Shown here one piece after another: positions 37,154-47,208 of a DNA stretch of 64,000 nt (position 1 is its first letter; each line of letters begins with the position of its first letter). The DNA lies in NCBI RefSeq assembly GCF_000169375.1, contig NZ_AAXY01000008.1, forward strand, positions 115,627 through 179,626, written 5' to 3'. Both the position numbers and the translations under genes were made by a program. The DNA is from Marinobacter sp. ELB17. Its GTDB lineage: Bacteria > Pseudomonadota > Gammaproteobacteria > Pseudomonadales > Oleiphilaceae. The notes beneath the pieces were generated by a model that was not told the origin of the DNA, searched no databases, and worked only from the letters and a program-made list of their open reading frames with translations.

Positions 37154-37522
37154 TTAAAGTACTTCGGGTGCCAGTGAGATAATCTTCATGAACTTCTCAT
37201 TTCGCAGTTCACGGGTAACCGGTCCGAAGATACGGGTACCAATGGGTGCGTCCTGGGCGTTCAGAAGTACGGCCGCGTTGCCGTCAAAACGGATCAGAGA
37301 TCCATCTGGACGACGCACACCTTTACGGGTGCGCACCACGACAGCCTTCAGTACCTGGCCTTTTTTTACTTTACCGCGGGGAATGGCTTCCTTAACGGTT
37401 ACCTTGATAATGTCCCCGATTGCAGCATAACGCCTGTGTGAACCGCCCAGGACCTTGATGCACATCACCTGACGCGCACCGCTGTTATCCGCGACTTCAA
37501 GCATTGTTTGAGTCTGAATCAT
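37154..37522 (-). CDS. rplN: 50S ribosomal protein L14
   Basis: Forms an intersubunit bridge and is the docking site of silencing factor RsfS. 122 residues: [48 protein letters not shown], and [20 protein letters not shown] at the end, all highly conserved. First gene of the spc operon; 18 bases after rpsQ with no clear terminator between. Confidence 0.98.
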   Translation of the reverse strand: MIQTQTMLEVADNSGARQVMCIKVLGGSHRRYAAIGDIIKVTVKEAIPRGKVKKGQVLKAVVVRTRKGVRRPDGSLIRFDGNAAVLLNAQDAPIGTRIFGPVTRELRNEKFMKIISLAPEVL

Positions 37523-37540
37523 GGTTGTTCTCCGGGCGAT

Positions 37541-37807
37541 TTACACCTTGGATGCATGTTCAGTGACTTCCACTAAGGCCCAGCTTTTGGTCTTAGAGAC
37601 CGGGCGGGTTTCCTTAATGATCACAGTGTCACCAATATTGCACTGGTTGCTCTCATCGTGAGCATGGATCTTGGTTGAACGCTTCATGTACTTACCGTAC
37701 AGAGGGTGCTTTACCTGACGCTCGACCAACACCACGATAGATTTCTCCATCTTGTTGCTCACGACCTTGCCGCTCAAAGTTCTGGCAGTTTGGGTAGTTT
37801 CGGTCAT
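37541..37807 (-). CDS. rpsQ: 30S ribosomal protein S17
   Basis: OB-fold protein of the 30S body, 88 residues. [22 protein letters not shown] and [25 protein letters not shown] are diagnostic. It starts one base after the rpmC stop and closes the S10 operon. Confidence 0.98.
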   Translation of the reverse strand: MTETTQTARTLSGKVVSNKMEKSIVVLVERQVKHPLYGKYMKRSTKIHAHDESNQCNIGDTVIIKETRPVSKTKSWALVEVTEHASKV

Positions 37808-37808
37808 G

Positions 37809-38000
37809 TCACTGTCCTGCCTTTTCGTTCAATACTGTTTTCACGCGAGCAATATCACGCTTCACCCCAGGGAGAAGATGAGACTGATTCAGCTGACCTG
37901 TCGCCTTACGCATGCGCAGGTTAAACTGCTCCTTCAGGAGGCCGATCAGTTCTTTGTTCAGCTCCTCGGCTGACTTTGCACGCAGCTCTGTTGCTTTCAT
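37809..38000 (-). CDS. rpmC: 50S ribosomal protein L29
   Basis: A 63-residue two-helix protein at the tunnel exit, [20 protein letters not shown], with [17 protein letters not shown]. The rplP stop and this start share one base (TGATG), indicating coupled translation. A GTG one codon earlier would lie inside rplP. Confidence 0.97.
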   Translation of the reverse strand: MKATELRAKSAEELNKELIGLLKEQFNLRMRKATGQLNQSHLLPGVKRDIARVKTVLNEKAGQ

Positions 38001-38413
38001 CACATCACCGTCCTCGTTACGAAGGTGGTCTGTACCGGCAGCTTCGCAGCCGCCAGAGTGAAAGCTTCGCGTGCGATTTCTTCAGTCACACCTTCCATCT
38101 CATAGAGCATACGGCCCGGCTGAATTTCAGCCACCCAGTACTCGACAGAACCTTTACCTTTACCCATACGAACTTCCAGCGGCTTGCCAGTAATCGGCTT
38201 GTCCGGGAAGACGCGAATCCAAATCTTACCACCCCGCTTGATCTTACGGGTCATGGTACGACGTGCGGCTTCAATCTGGCGAGCAGTTATACGCCCGCGA
38301 GTAACCGCCTTCAATCCGTATTCACCGAAGCTCACCTTGTTAGCGCGGTGAGCAAGGCCGGTGTTACGGCCCTTCATTACCTTGCGAAATTTGGTGCGTT
38401 TTGGTTGCAGCAT
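38000..38413 (-). CDS. rplP: 50S ribosomal protein L16
   Basis: 137 residues; helps position tRNA in the A site. [20 protein letters not shown] starts it and [26 protein letters not shown] holds the conserved loop near the peptidyl-transferase centre. An arginine-rich [29 protein letters not shown] segment binds rRNA. Twelve bases after rpsC. Confidence 0.98.
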   Translation of the reverse strand: MLQPKRTKFRKVMKGRNTGLAHRANKVSFGEYGLKAVTRGRITARQIEAARRTMTRKIKRGGKIWIRVFPDKPITGKPLEVRMGKGKGSVEYWVAEIQPGRMLYEMEGVTEEIAREAFTLAAAKLPVQTTFVTRTVM

Positions 38414-38425
38414 AAGAGTGCCCCT

Positions 38426-39109
38426 TTACTTAGAACCTTTCTTCCCAGAGGCTTTCTTGTCAGCACGGACTTGCTCCATACCACCAAGAATCTCACCTTT
38501 GAAGATCCATACCTTGACGCCGATTACGCCGTAAGTGGTATGCGCTTCGTAGGTTCCGTAATCAATATCTGCACGCAATGTATGCAGCGGAACACGACCT
38601 TCGCGATACCACTCGGAACGGGCAATTTCAGCTCCCCCGAGACGACCGCCAACCTGAATCTTGATGCCCTTGGCGCCTTGACGCATGGCGTTCTGTACCG
38701 CGCGCTTCATAGCACGACGGAACATCACACGACGCTCCAACTGACCAGCAACGTTTTGCGCTACCAAACGGGCATCCAGGTCCGGCTTGCGGACTTCTTC
38801 GATGTTGATGTGCACAGGCACACCCATCATGTCGCTGACTTCACGACGAAGACGGTCAACATCTTCACCCTTCTTCCCGATAACAATACCCGGGCGGGCG
38901 GTATGGATCGTGATGCGGGCGTTCTGAGCAGGGCGCTCGATCACAATCTTACTGACAGACGCCTTTACCAGACGCTTGTCGAGGAATTCACGGACCTGAA
39001 TGTCGTTCAACAGGTTTTTCGCGTAGTCCTTTTTATCGGCATACCATACTGAGTTGTGCTCTTTGATCACACCCAGGCGAAAGCCGATCGGATTTACTTT
39101 ATGACCCAT
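38426..39109 (-). CDS. rpsC: 30S ribosomal protein S3
   Basis: Lines the mRNA entry channel. 227 residues, with the start [20 protein letters not shown], the KH domain segment [19 protein letters not shown], and the C-terminal domain [31 protein letters not shown]. Eleven bases after rplV. Confidence 0.98.
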   Translation of the reverse strand: MGHKVNPIGFRLGVIKEHNSVWYADKKDYAKNLLNDIQVREFLDKRLVKASVSKIVIERPAQNARITIHTARPGIVIGKKGEDVDRLRREVSDMMGVPVHINIEEVRKPDLDARLVAQNVAGQLERRVMFRRAMKRAVQNAMRQGAKGIKIQVGGRLGGAEIARSEWYREGRVPLHTLRADIDYGTYEAHTTYGVIGVKVWIFKGEILGGMEQVRADKKASGKKGSK

Positions 39110-39120
39110 CTGAGCATCTC

Positions 39121-39453
39121 CTACTTGTCGGCGACCTTGACGGTGATATGACAGGTGCGCTTCATAATTCTGTCAGCGCGCCCCTTGGCTCGAGCCTTAA
39201 TTCGCTTGAGCGTTGGGCCCTCATCCACCATGACAGTGGAGACCCGCAGATCATCTACGTCCAGACCTTCGTTATGCTCAGCGTTAGCAATTGCGGACTC
39301 AAGAGCTTTCTTGAGAATCCCAGCTGCTTTCTTAGGGCTGAAAGTCAAAATATTCAGAGCGTCCTCAACAGCCTTGCCGCGAACCTGGTCGGCAACAAGA
39401 CGAGCTTTCTGAGCTGAGAGGCGAGCGCCCTTATACTTGGCTGCTACTTCCAT
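39121..39453 (-). CDS. rplV: 50S ribosomal protein L22
   Basis: Its loop lines the nascent-peptide tunnel. 110 residues as in E. coli, [20 protein letters not shown] at the start; [21 protein letters not shown] is the tunnel loop, with no macrolide-type insertion or deletion seen. ATG at 39453 follows GAGGGG; five open upstream codons are not used. Confidence 0.97.
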   Translation of the reverse strand: MEVAAKYKGARLSAQKARLVADQVRGKAVEDALNILTFSPKKAAGILKKALESAIANAEHNEGLDVDDLRVSTVMVDEGPTLKRIKARAKGRADRIMKRTCHITVKVADK

Positions 39454-39470
39454 TTCATTTCCCCTCACAA

Positions 39471-39746
39471 TCAGCGTTTAGCTTTCTTGTCGGCCGAATG
39501 GCCACGATAAGTACGCGTTGCTGCGAACTCACCTAGTTTATGACCGACCATATCTTCGGTGACATAAACCGGCACGTGTTGCTTGCCGTTGTGGACTGCG
39601 ATGGTCAAGCCTACGAACTCTGGGAAAATCGTGGAACGGCGCGACCAGGTCTTAATTGGTCGTTTGTCGTTCACTTCCAGAGCTGCCTCGACCTTCTTCA
39701 ACAGATGCAGGTCTATGAAAGGACCTTTCTTTAAAGAACGTGGCAC
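39471..39746 (-). CDS. rpsS: 30S ribosomal protein S19
   Basis: Head protein of 91 residues that forms a complex with S13. [20 protein letters not shown], then [23 protein letters not shown] and [15 protein letters not shown]. 23 bases after rplB. Confidence 0.98.
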   Translation of the reverse strand: MPRSLKKGPFIDLHLLKKVEAALEVNDKRPIKTWSRRSTIFPEFVGLTIAVHNGKQHVPVYVTEDMVGHKLGEFAATRTYRGHSADKKAKR

Positions 39747-39769
39747 AGCATTTACCTCTATGTAGTCGT

Positions 39770-40597
39770 TTACTTGGCTGAACGACGACGTACTATCATC
39801 TTATCAGTACGCTTGTTCTTACGAGTCTTATGCCCTTTGGTCGGAACACCCCATGGAGTAACTGGGTGACGCCCGCCAGAGGTACGCCCTTCACCACCAC
39901 CGTGTGGGTGGTCAACTGGGTTCATAGCCACACCGCGTACCGTTGGACGCTTTCCGCGCCAACGTGATGCACCCGCTTTACCAAGCCGCTTGAGACTGTG
40001 TTCACTGTTGGATACTTCACCCAACGTAGCACGGCAATCTACAAGCACCTTTCGCATTTCACCTGAGCGCAGGCGGATAGTCGCGTAAGCGCCTTCCCGA
40101 GCAACCAGCTGTACGGATGCGCCCGCAGAGCGAGCCAACTGTGCACCTTTACCAGGCTTGAGCTCAACGCAATGGATCACAGAACCAACCGGGATATTCC
40201 GCAGCGGCAATGTACTTCCCACCTTGATAGGCGCGTCGATTCCTGAGCGCACAGGCTCACCGATCTGCATGCCCTTAGGAGCGATAATGTAACGGCGCTC
40301 GCCATCGGCGTACTTGATCAGCGCAATGTGCGCCGAGCGGTTAGGATCGTATTCAATGCGCTCAATTGTCGCAAGAATACCATCTTTAATCCGCTTGAAG
40401 TCTATTATGCGGTAGTGCTGTTTATGGCCACCACCAATGTGACGGGTAGTGATACGGCCATTATTATTACGGCCACCCGACTTGCTTTGCGATTCGACCA
40501 ACGGCTCGTAAGGGCGCCCTTTGTGTAAATCCGGGTTGTACAGCTTTACAACGTGACGGCGTCCGGGAGATGTTGGCTTGGTTTTGACGATCGGCAT
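39770..40597 (-). CDS. rplB: 50S ribosomal protein L2
   Basis: Core 50S protein needed for subunit joining and peptidyl transfer. 275 residues: an OB-like part with [12 protein letters not shown], an SH3-like part, and the conserved C-terminal loop [20 protein letters not shown] that reaches the catalytic centre and carries the important histidine. 17 bases after rplW. Confidence 0.98.
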   Translation of the reverse strand: MPIVKTKPTSPGRRHVVKLYNPDLHKGRPYEPLVESQSKSGGRNNNGRITTRHIGGGHKQHYRIIDFKRIKDGILATIERIEYDPNRSAHIALIKYADGERRYIIAPKGMQIGEPVRSGIDAPIKVGSTLPLRNIPVGSVIHCVELKPGKGAQLARSAGASVQLVAREGAYATIRLRSGEMRKVLVDCRATLGEVSNSEHSLKRLGKAGASRWRGKRPTVRGVAMNPVDHPHGGGEGRTSGGRHPVTPWGVPTKGHKTRKNKRTDKMIVRRRSAK

Positions 40598-40614
40598 ATT
40601 ACGACCCCTTTACC

Positions 40615-40908
40615 TTATTCCACATCCAGAAAATCGATGTCCTGACCTTCAGCCAGCTTTACATAAGCCTTACGAATGTCATTACGCTTGCCGAACCCGC
40701 GAGCTGTGCGTTTAAGCTTGCCCTTACGATTCAGAACCTGAACACCTTCGACGGTGACGTTGAACAATTGCTCAACGGCTTTTTTAATCTCGGGCTTGGT
40801 GGCGTCCGGGGCGACCCGAAACACTACCTGACCGTGTTCGGCCACACGAGATGCTTTCTCCGATACGTGAGGCCCTAAAAGAACCTTATAGATACGTTCC
40901 TGATTCAT
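40615..40908 (-). CDS. rplW: 50S ribosomal protein L23
   Basis: Tunnel-exit protein and docking point for trigger factor and SRP. 97 residues: [41 protein letters not shown] and [15 protein letters not shown]. Its start overlaps the rplD stop by four bases. Confidence 0.98.
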   Translation of the reverse strand: MNQERIYKVLLGPHVSEKASRVAEHGQVVFRVAPDATKPEIKKAVEQLFNVTVEGVQVLNRKGKLKRTARGFGKRNDIRKAYVKLAEGQDIDFLDVE

Positions 40909-41510
40909 CCCAGCATCTCCTCGATTTTCTTCAGAGCGGGAACAGTCACTACGATTTTCTCGTGAGCAACCAGGCTAACCGGATCCAGACCCGCAACATC
41001 ACGCACATCGACGTGAGGCACGTTGCGCGAGGCCAAGTGCAGATTCTGATCAAGGTTTTCCGACAGGATCAGCACGTTGCTTAAACCCATGTCAGCCAAC
41101 TTGGCAGTAAAGGCCTTGGTCTTGGGGGTGTCGATTGAAAAATCGTCAACCACAATCAGGCGTTCCTGACGGACCAGCTCGGACAAAATGGAGCGCATTG
41201 CAGCGCGGTACATTTTACGGTTTACCTTTTGCTCGTAGCTGCGAGGCTTCGCTGCAAAGGTAACACCACCGGAGCGCCAAATTGGGCTGCGGATAGTACC
41301 AGCACGAGCACGACCAGTACCCTTCTGACGCCAAGGCTTTTTACCACCACCCCTGACTTCTGAACGGGTCTTCTGAGCCTTGGTACCCTGACGGCCAGCA
41401 GCCATATAGGCTACAACCACTTGGTGAACCAGTGCTTCATTAAAATCTTTTGCGAAAGTAGCCTCGGAAACCGTAATTCCCTGACCGCTACCTGTAATTG
41501 TCAATTCCAT
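40905..41510 (-). CDS. rplD: 50S ribosomal protein L4
   Basis: 201 residues. In E. coli it represses S10-operon expression and lines the exit tunnel. The extended loop [24 protein letters not shown] (about 60-85) is the tunnel segment where macrolide mutations arise; it looks wild-type. [20 protein letters not shown] belongs to the globular part. 11 bases after rplC. Confidence 0.98.
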   Translation of the reverse strand: MELTITGSGQGITVSEATFAKDFNEALVHQVVVAYMAAGRQGTKAQKTRSEVRGGGKKPWRQKGTGRARAGTIRSPIWRSGGVTFAAKPRSYEQKVNRKMYRAAMRSILSELVRQERLIVVDDFSIDTPKTKAFTAKLADMGLSNVLILSENLDQNLHLASRNVPHVDVRDVAGLDPVSLVAHEKIVVTVPALKKIEEMLG

Positions 41511-41521
41511 CGAACCGCTCC

Positions 41522-42160
41522 TCAGGCTTTAACAGCAGGCTTGATGACAACATCGCCACCAGTCGCGCCGGGGACGGCACCACTAACCAGCAGAAGATTG
41601 CGCTCAGCGTCGACACGGACAATTTTCAGGTTTTGCACAGTAACCTGCGCATTACCCATCTGGCCCGCCATCTTTTTGCCTTTGAATACCTTGCCCGGAG
41701 TCTGGTTTTGACCAATGGAACCCGGAGCACGATGAGACAGGGAGTTACCGTGGGTAGCATCCTGCATGGCGAAGTTCCAGCGCTTTACGCCGCCCTGGAA
41801 ACCTTTACCTTTGGATGTACCTGTGGCGTCAACGGCCTGACCGTCTTCAAAGACTGACGCAGTAATTTCGCCGCCGGCAACCAGGTCTTCACCTTCGCCG
41901 TCTGCCAAACGAAATTCCCATACGCTACGGCCCGCTTCAACACCGGCTTTTGCGAAATGGCCTGCTGCACTCTTGTTAACACGAGAGGAACGACGCGAAC
42001 CTACCGTTATCTGAACTGCACGGTAGCCGTCGTTTTCAAGAGTTTTGAGTTGGGTGATGCGGTTAGAATCAACCTCGATCACCGTTACGGGCAACGCTTG
42101 CCCGTCTTCCGTAAATATACGGGTCATACCGGCCTTGCGACCGACAATACCAATTGCCAT
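41522..42160 (-). CDS. rplC: 50S ribosomal protein L3
   Basis: One of two 50S assembly initiators, 212 residues. [20 protein letters not shown] opens it; [51 protein letters not shown] is the conserved extension towards the peptidyl-transferase centre, including the glutamine that PrmB methylates in E. coli (within SIGQNQ). 75 bases after rpsJ. Confidence 0.98.
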   Translation of the reverse strand: MAIGIVGRKAGMTRIFTEDGQALPVTVIEVDSNRITQLKTLENDGYRAVQITVGSRRSSRVNKSAAGHFAKAGVEAGRSVWEFRLADGEGEDLVAGGEITASVFEDGQAVDATGTSKGKGFQGGVKRWNFAMQDATHGNSLSHRAPGSIGQNQTPGKVFKGKKMAGQMGNAQVTVQNLKIVRVDAERNLLLVSGAVPGATGGDVVIKPAVKA

Positions 42161-42235
42161 GTTTCACCTCTAAGTGTACGGGGCTTGCACCCTCTATGGC
42201 CTTATGACAGTTACACAGGTTAATACCGAGCGGTA

Positions 42236-42547
42236 TTAACCGAGGCTGATCTGAACGTCTACACCTGCTGCCAGGTCTAGTTTCATCAAAGCATCTACTG
42301 TCTTTTCCGTCGGCTCAACAATGTCGAGCAAACGCTTATGGGTACGAATTTCATACTGGTCGCGCGCGTCTTTGTTGACGTGCGGTGAAACCAGAATCGT
42401 GAACTTTTCCTTGCGCGTAGGCAAAGGAATAGGTCCGCGCACCTGAGCGCCGGTCCGCTTAGCGGTGTCGACAATCTCTTGCGTAGACTGGTCGATCAGG
42501 CGGTAATCGAACGCCTTCAACCGAATCCGAATCTTTTGGCTTTGCAT
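42236..42547 (-). CDS. rpsJ: 30S ribosomal protein S10 (NusE)
   Basis: 30S head protein that also binds NusB and NusG in antitermination and transcription-translation coupling. 103 residues, [19 protein letters not shown] at the start and GVDVQISLG at the end, with [29 protein letters not shown] in the tRNA-facing loop. The start at 42547 is fixed by the family length; the frame continues 41 codons upstream across the promoter. First gene of the S10 operon. Confidence 0.97.
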   Translation of the reverse strand: MQSQKIRIRLKAFDYRLIDQSTQEIVDTAKRTGAQVRGPIPLPTRKEKFTILVSPHVNKDARDQYEIRTHKRLLDIVEPTEKTVDALMKLDLAAGVDVQISLG

Positions 42548-42607
42548 GTTGCACCAAACTCCACTCGTAGCAGCGAACCCGTCGCTGACCTTCAAAAAAG
42601 GAGCCGC

Positions 42608-42636
42608 ATTGTATGCATAATAAACAACCCTGTCAA
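42608..42636 (-). promoter_or_regulatory. Strong sigma-70 promoter of the S10 operon
   Basis: Minus strand TTGACA (42631-42636), 17-bp spacer, TACAAT (42608-42613), then a GC-rich discriminator GCGGCTCC typical of stringently controlled promoters. The leader to rpsJ is only about 55 bases, too short for the long E. coli-type L4-responsive leader. Confidence 0.85.
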
Positions 42637-42684
42637 CAGCTATGCTGATTGGCTCGGCCGACGCATACATTGCAACTGAAATAG

Positions 42685-42714
42685 AAAAAGGGGCTGATCA
42701 AGTCAGCCCCTTTT
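42685..42714 (-). terminator. Terminator after tufA
   Basis: Arms GGGGCTGA and TCAGCCCC with a 5-base loop, flanked by A5 and T4 runs. It separates the str operon from the S10 operon, whose promoter lies about 50 bases on. Confidence 0.9.
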
Positions 42715-42732
42715 CCAGACCCTACGAGTAGA

Positions 42733-43929
42733 TTACTCGAGAATCTTGGCAACAACACCGGCGCCTACGGTACGGCCGCCTTCGCGAATCGCGAAGCGCA
42801 GACCATCTTCCATGGCGATCGGAGCAATCAACGTCACTTCCATCTTCACGTTATCACCCGGCATAACCATTTCTACGCCTTCTGGCAACTCACAAGCACC
42901 GGTGACATCGGTGGTACGGAAGTAGAACTGCGGGCGATAGCCCTTGAAGAACGGAGTATGACGGCCGCCTTCGTTTTTGCTCAGCACGTACACTTCGCAC
43001 TCAAACTTGGTGTGCGGCTTCATGCTGCCTGGCTTACACAGAACCTGACCACGCTCAACGTCGTCACGCTTGGTGCCGCGCAACAATACACCAACGTTCT
43101 CGCCGGCACGACCTTCGTCCAGCAGCTTACGGAACATTTCAACGCCGGTGCAAACCGTTTTGACCGTGTCTTTGAGACCAACGATTTCCACTTCTTCACC
43201 AATCTTGACAATACCACGCTCTATACGACCGGTTACAACTGTACCACGGCCAGAGATAGAGAATACGTCTTCGATAGGCATCAGGAACGGCAGATTAATC
43301 GCACGCTCAGGCTCAGGGATGTACGAATCCAGCGCTTCTACCAGCTTACGAACAGCGGTAGTGCCCATTTCGTTGTCATCACGACCTTCCAGAGCCATCA
43401 ACGCAGAACCGGTGATGATCGGAGTGTCGTCAGCCGGGAAGTCGTACATTTCCAGCAGATCGCGTACTTCCATTTCTACCAGCTCAAGCAGCTCTTCATC
43501 GTCAACCATGTCCGCTTTGTTCAGGAACACAACGATGTAAGGAACGCCTACCTGACGTGACAGCAGGATGTGCTCGCGGGTCTGCGGCATAGGGCCGTCA
43601 GCAGCGGAGCAAACCAGGATAGCGCCGTCCATCTGCGCCGCACCGGTGATCATGTTTTTCACATAGTCAGCGTGGCCCGGGCAATCTACGTGTGCGTAGT
43701 GACGGTTCGGGGAATCGTACTCAACGTGAGACGTAGCAATGGTAATACCACGCGCACGCTCTTCAGGAGCATTGTCGATCTGGTCAAAAGCACTTGCGGA
43801 ACCTGTTCCCCATACATCGTGGCATACACGAGTCAGGGCAGCTGTCAGAGTGGTCTTACCATGGTCAACGTGACCAATGGTGCCCACGTTCAAGTGTGGC
43901 TTCTTACGTTCGAATTTAGATTTAGACAC
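42733..43929 (-). CDS. tufA: Elongation factor Tu, copy A
   Basis: Delivers aminoacyl-tRNA to the ribosome as a GTP complex. 398 residues: [15 protein letters not shown] (P-loop), [21 protein letters not shown] (G3), [23 protein letters not shown] (G4), GSALMALEG (G5), and domains II and III from about 210 on. The start codon is GTG, with a GGAAGAGG Shine-Dalgarno. The coding sequence appears identical to the copy at 59338-60534 apart from that first base. It follows fusA by 35 bases at the end of the str operon. Confidence 0.98.
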   Translation of the reverse strand: MSKSKFERKKPHLNVGTIGHVDHGKTTLTAALTRVCHDVWGTGSASAFDQIDNAPEERARGITIATSHVEYDSPNRHYAHVDCPGHADYVKNMITGAAQMDGAILVCSAADGPMPQTREHILLSRQVGVPYIVVFLNKADMVDDEELLELVEMEVRDLLEMYDFPADDTPIITGSALMALEGRDDNEMGTTAVRKLVEALDSYIPEPERAINLPFLMPIEDVFSISGRGTVVTGRIERGIVKIGEEVEIVGLKDTVKTVCTGVEMFRKLLDEGRAGENVGVLLRGTKRDDVERGQVLCKPGSMKPHTKFECEVYVLSKNEGGRHTPFFKGYRPQFYFRTTDVTGACELPEGVEMVMPGDNVKMEVTLIAPIAMEDGLRFAIREGGRTVGAGVVAKILE

Positions 43930-43964
43930 AGTTACACCTCTTCCTGTTACTCAAGTCTTGGGTA

Positions 43965-46070
43965 TCAACCCTTTTTGATAATTGCTTCGGCAATGTTATT
44001 TGGCGCTTCGGCGTACCGCGAAAATTCCATCGCATAGGACGCACGACCCTGAGTAGCGGAGCGCAGATCTGTGGCATAACCGAACATTTCCGACAACGGA
44101 ACCTCGCAACGCACGATCTTTCCACTAACACCGTCTTCCATGCCCTGAATCAGGCCACGACGACGGTTCAGGTCACCTACCACATCACCCATGTAATCTT
44201 CAGGTGTTACCACCTCAACCTTCATCAACGGCTCCAGCAAAGCCGGACTCGCCTCCAGTGCGCCTTTCTTCATCGCCATGGAACCCGCGATTTTGAACGC
44301 CATTTCGTTGGAGTCCACATCGTGGAAGGAACCGTCGTACAAGGTTGCCTTGATACCCAGCAGCGGGTAACCGGCCAGACAGCCGTTCTTCATCTGCTCA
44401 ATGATACCCTGCTGAACCGCCGGGATGTATTCCTTGGGCACAGTACCACCAACGATTTCGTTGACGAAAATGAAGTTTTCGGCGTCTTCTTTGTCCAGGG
44501 GCAGCGGGTCAATCCTGACTTTAACGTGACCATACTGACCGCGACCGCCTGACTGACGCACAAACTTACCTTCGACATCGACCGACTTACGGATGCACTC
44601 GCGATAGGCCACCTGGGGCTTACCGATGTTTGCCTCAACACTGAACTCGCGACGCATGCGATCAACGATAATATCCAGGTGCAGCTCACCCATACCGGAG
44701 ATGATCGTCTGACCAGACTCTTCGTCGGTACGGACCTGGAAGGACGGATCTTCCTGGGCCAGCTTACCAAGTGCAACGCCCATCTTCTCCTGATCGGCTT
44801 TCGTCTTTGGTTCAACCGCTACAGAAATAACCGGATCCGGGAACTCCATACGCTCAAGAATAATCTTGTGGTTTTCGTCGCACAAAGTATCGCCGGTGGT
44901 AACGTTCTTCAGACCAATTGCAGCAGCAATATCGCCTGCAAGCACTTCCTTGATCTCTTGGCGATCCTTCGCATGCATCTGAACCATACGGCCGACACGC
45001 TCTCTTTTGCCCTTCACGGAGTTATAAACGGCGTTGCCAGACTGAAGCGTGCCAGAGTAAACCCGGAAGAACGTCAAGGTGCCAACAAAGGGATCTGTTG
45101 CAATCTTGAATGCCAGAGCGGCAAACGGCGCAGCGTCGTCAGCTTTACGGGTCTCTTCGGCCCCGTTTTCGTCGACTTCACCACGAATCGCCTTAACTTC
45201 ATTCGGCGCCGGCAAGAATTCAACAACAGCATCCAGCACTGCTTGGACGCCCTTGTTCTTGAACGCAGAACCACAGGTCGCAACAACGATCTCGTTTGCC
45301 AAGGTGCGCATCCGAAGACCTTTCTTGATGTCTTCGACGTTGAGCTCGCCTTCGTCGAGGTAGCGCATGGTTAGCTCGTCGTTCGCTTCTGCAGCCGCTT
45401 CCATCATTTTTTCGCGGTACTGGGCCACTTCGTCCGCCATCTCGGCAGGCACATCACGCTGCTCATAAGTTACGCCAGAATCATCCGGGTTCCAGTAGAT
45501 CGCCTTGTTACGAATCAGGTCGATTACACCGGCAAAATCCTCCTCCGCGCCAATCGGCAACTGAACCGGAATACATTTTGCGCCCAGACGTTTTTCGATC
45601 TGACCCACTACGCGCAGGAAGTTAGCACCAGCCCGATCCATCTTGTTGACGAACACCATGCGTGGCACTTCGTACTTATTGGCCTGACGCCACACAGTCT
45701 CGGACTGCGGCTCAACACCGGAAGAACCACAAAACACAACAACAGCGCCGTCAAGCACACGCAATGAACGCTCTACCTCGATGGTAAAGTCAACGTGTCC
45801 CGGGGTGTCGATAATATTGATGCGATGCTCAGGATACTGCTTGTCCATACCCTGCCAAAAGCAGGTCGTTGCAGCAGACGTAATAGTAATACCACGCTCC
45901 TGCTCCTGCTCCATCCAATCCATGGTCGCCGCGCCATCATGGACTTCACCGATTTTGTGCGAGACACCTGTGTAGAACAGGACCCGCTCGGTGGTTGTGG
46001 TTTTGCCCGCATCAACGTGCGCAACAATACCAATGTTTCGATATCGCTTAATCGGAGTCTTACGTGCCAC
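43965..46070 (-). CDS. fusA: Elongation factor G
   Basis: Translocase of 701 residues. [22 protein letters not shown] (P-loop), [17 protein letters not shown] (switch I), [21 protein letters not shown] (G3) and [13 protein letters not shown] (G4) are intact; domains II-V follow, with [19 protein letters not shown] and [20 protein letters not shown] in IV. Domain III, site of fusidic-acid mutations, shows no obvious change. It lies 18 bases after rpsG. Confidence 0.98.
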   Translation of the reverse strand: MARKTPIKRYRNIGIVAHVDAGKTTTTERVLFYTGVSHKIGEVHDGAATMDWMEQEQERGITITSAATTCFWQGMDKQYPEHRINIIDTPGHVDFTIEVERSLRVLDGAVVVFCGSSGVEPQSETVWRQANKYEVPRMVFVNKMDRAGANFLRVVGQIEKRLGAKCIPVQLPIGAEEDFAGVIDLIRNKAIYWNPDDSGVTYEQRDVPAEMADEVAQYREKMMEAAAEANDELTMRYLDEGELNVEDIKKGLRMRTLANEIVVATCGSAFKNKGVQAVLDAVVEFLPAPNEVKAIRGEVDENGAEETRKADDAAPFAALAFKIATDPFVGTLTFFRVYSGTLQSGNAVYNSVKGKRERVGRMVQMHAKDRQEIKEVLAGDIAAAIGLKNVTTGDTLCDENHKIILERMEFPDPVISVAVEPKTKADQEKMGVALGKLAQEDPSFQVRTDEESGQTIISGMGELHLDIIVDRMRREFSVEANIGKPQVAYRECIRKSVDVEGKFVRQSGGRGQYGHVKVRIDPLPLDKEDAENFIFVNEIVGGTVPKEYIPAVQQGIIEQMKNGCLAGYPLLGIKATLYDGSFHDVDSNEMAFKIAGSMAMKKGALEASPALLEPLMKVEVVTPEDYMGDVVGDLNRRRGLIQGMEDGVSGKIVRCEVPLSEMFGYATDLRSATQGRASYAMEFSRYAEAPNNIAEAIIKKG

Positions 46071-46088
46071 TGTATAAACCTCGGCTGT

Positions 46089-46559
46089 TTAGAAACGGAA
46101 GTGAGAGAACGCCTTGTTGGCTTCTGCCATGCGATGAACATCTTCCCGCTTCTTGACGGCGGCACCCTTACTTTCTACAGCATCGAGGATTTCCCCGGCC
46201 AGGCGCTGCGCCATGGATTTCTCACCGCGCTTTCGTGAAAAGTCAACGAGCCAACGCATAGCCAGCGCGTGCTGACGGGAAGGCCGTACTTCGACCGGCA
46301 CCTGGTAGGTAGCACCACCCACACGACGGGACTTAACCTCTACCATCGGCTGGATGTTCTCCAGGGCCTTTTCGAACATGTCGATCGGCTCTTCTTTGGA
46401 TTTTTCGGCAACAATAGTGAGCGCGCCATAAACAATGCGCTCTGCTACGCCTTTTTTACCGCTTTCCATCACGTGGTTGATGAATTTGGCAAGACGTGCA
46501 CTGCCGAACTTAGGATCTGGGATGATTTCCCGCTTTGCTGCAATTCTTCTTCTAGGCAT
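46089..46559 (-). CDS. rpsG: 30S ribosomal protein S7
   Basis: Primary binder of the 3' major domain of 16S rRNA and, in E. coli, repressor of the str operon. 156 residues, [20 protein letters not shown] at the start; [33 protein letters not shown] is the conserved core. The 111-base gap from rpsL is where S7 binds its message in E. coli. Confidence 0.98.
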   Translation of the reverse strand: MPRRRIAAKREIIPDPKFGSARLAKFINHVMESGKKGVAERIVYGALTIVAEKSKEEPIDMFEKALENIQPMVEVKSRRVGGATYQVPVEVRPSRQHALAMRWLVDFSRKRGEKSMAQRLAGEILDAVESKGAAVKKREDVHRMAEANKAFSHFRF

Positions 46560-46670
46560 CGATAAGCCCTTAATGTTAAAAGGTCTTCAGGAACCCCTGA
46601 GATAGCATCAGCTACTCAGCCTTACTCTCATCGTTCTAACAAGCAACGATAAAAGACACCCGATCTAAGA

Positions 46671-47045
46671 TCAGGATTTGGGTCGTTTTGTACCGTACTT
46701 GGAGCGGCCCTGCTTACGGTTCTGTACACCCTGGGTGTCCAGTGTTCCGCGAACAGTGTGATAACGCACACCCGGAAGATCTTTTACTCGACCACCCCGG
46801 ATTAGCACAACACTGTGCTCCTGAAGGTTGTGACCTTCACCACCAATGTAAGAGGAAACCTCGAAGCCGTTAGTAAGACGAACACGACACACTTTACGCA
46901 GTGCTGAGTTCGGCTTCTTTGGCGTTGTGGTATATACACGAGTGCACACACCACGGCGCTGAGGACATGCCTGAAGAGCAGGGACATCGCTCTTGGCTAC
47001 CTTGCGTTTACGAGGCCTACGCACCAACTGATTAATCGTTGCCAT
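46671..47045 (-). CDS. rpsL: 30S ribosomal protein S12
   Basis: Decoding-centre protein of 124 residues, [20 protein letters not shown] at the start. Lys43 in [12 protein letters not shown] and Lys88 in [13 protein letters not shown] are both the wild-type, streptomycin-sensitive residues. The start at 47045 gives the E. coli length; five open upstream codons have no support. First gene of the str operon. Confidence 0.98.
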   Translation of the reverse strand: MATINQLVRRPRKRKVAKSDVPALQACPQRRGVCTRVYTTTPKKPNSALRKVCRVRLTNGFEVSSYIGGEGHNLQEHSVVLIRGGRVKDLPGVRYHTVRGTLDTQGVQNRKQGRSKYGTKRPKS

Positions 47046-47115
47046 GTAAGCAAACTCCAAAAACCGTATAAATGAAATTTACCCCCAATGAAGGGGGTAA
47101 AATTTAGGGGACGCA

Positions 47116-47144
47116 AGTTTAAGCCCGCACCCCCGGACAGTCAA
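47116..47144 (-). promoter_or_regulatory. Putative promoter of the str operon
   Basis: Minus strand TTGACT (47139-47144), 17 bp, TAAACT (47116-47121). Downstream in the leader, arms TTTACCCCC and GGGGGTAAA form a hairpin (about 47078-47100) some 40 bases before rpsL. An imperfect stem, CCACCTAG with CTGGGTGG, after the rpoC stop has no T run, so readthrough from rpoC is possible. Confidence 0.5.
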
Positions 47145-47208
47145 GATGACTGTTCTCTTTTTAACCACCCAGATGTGAGTAACTACCCCTAGGTGGCCGC
47201 CGTTTAAC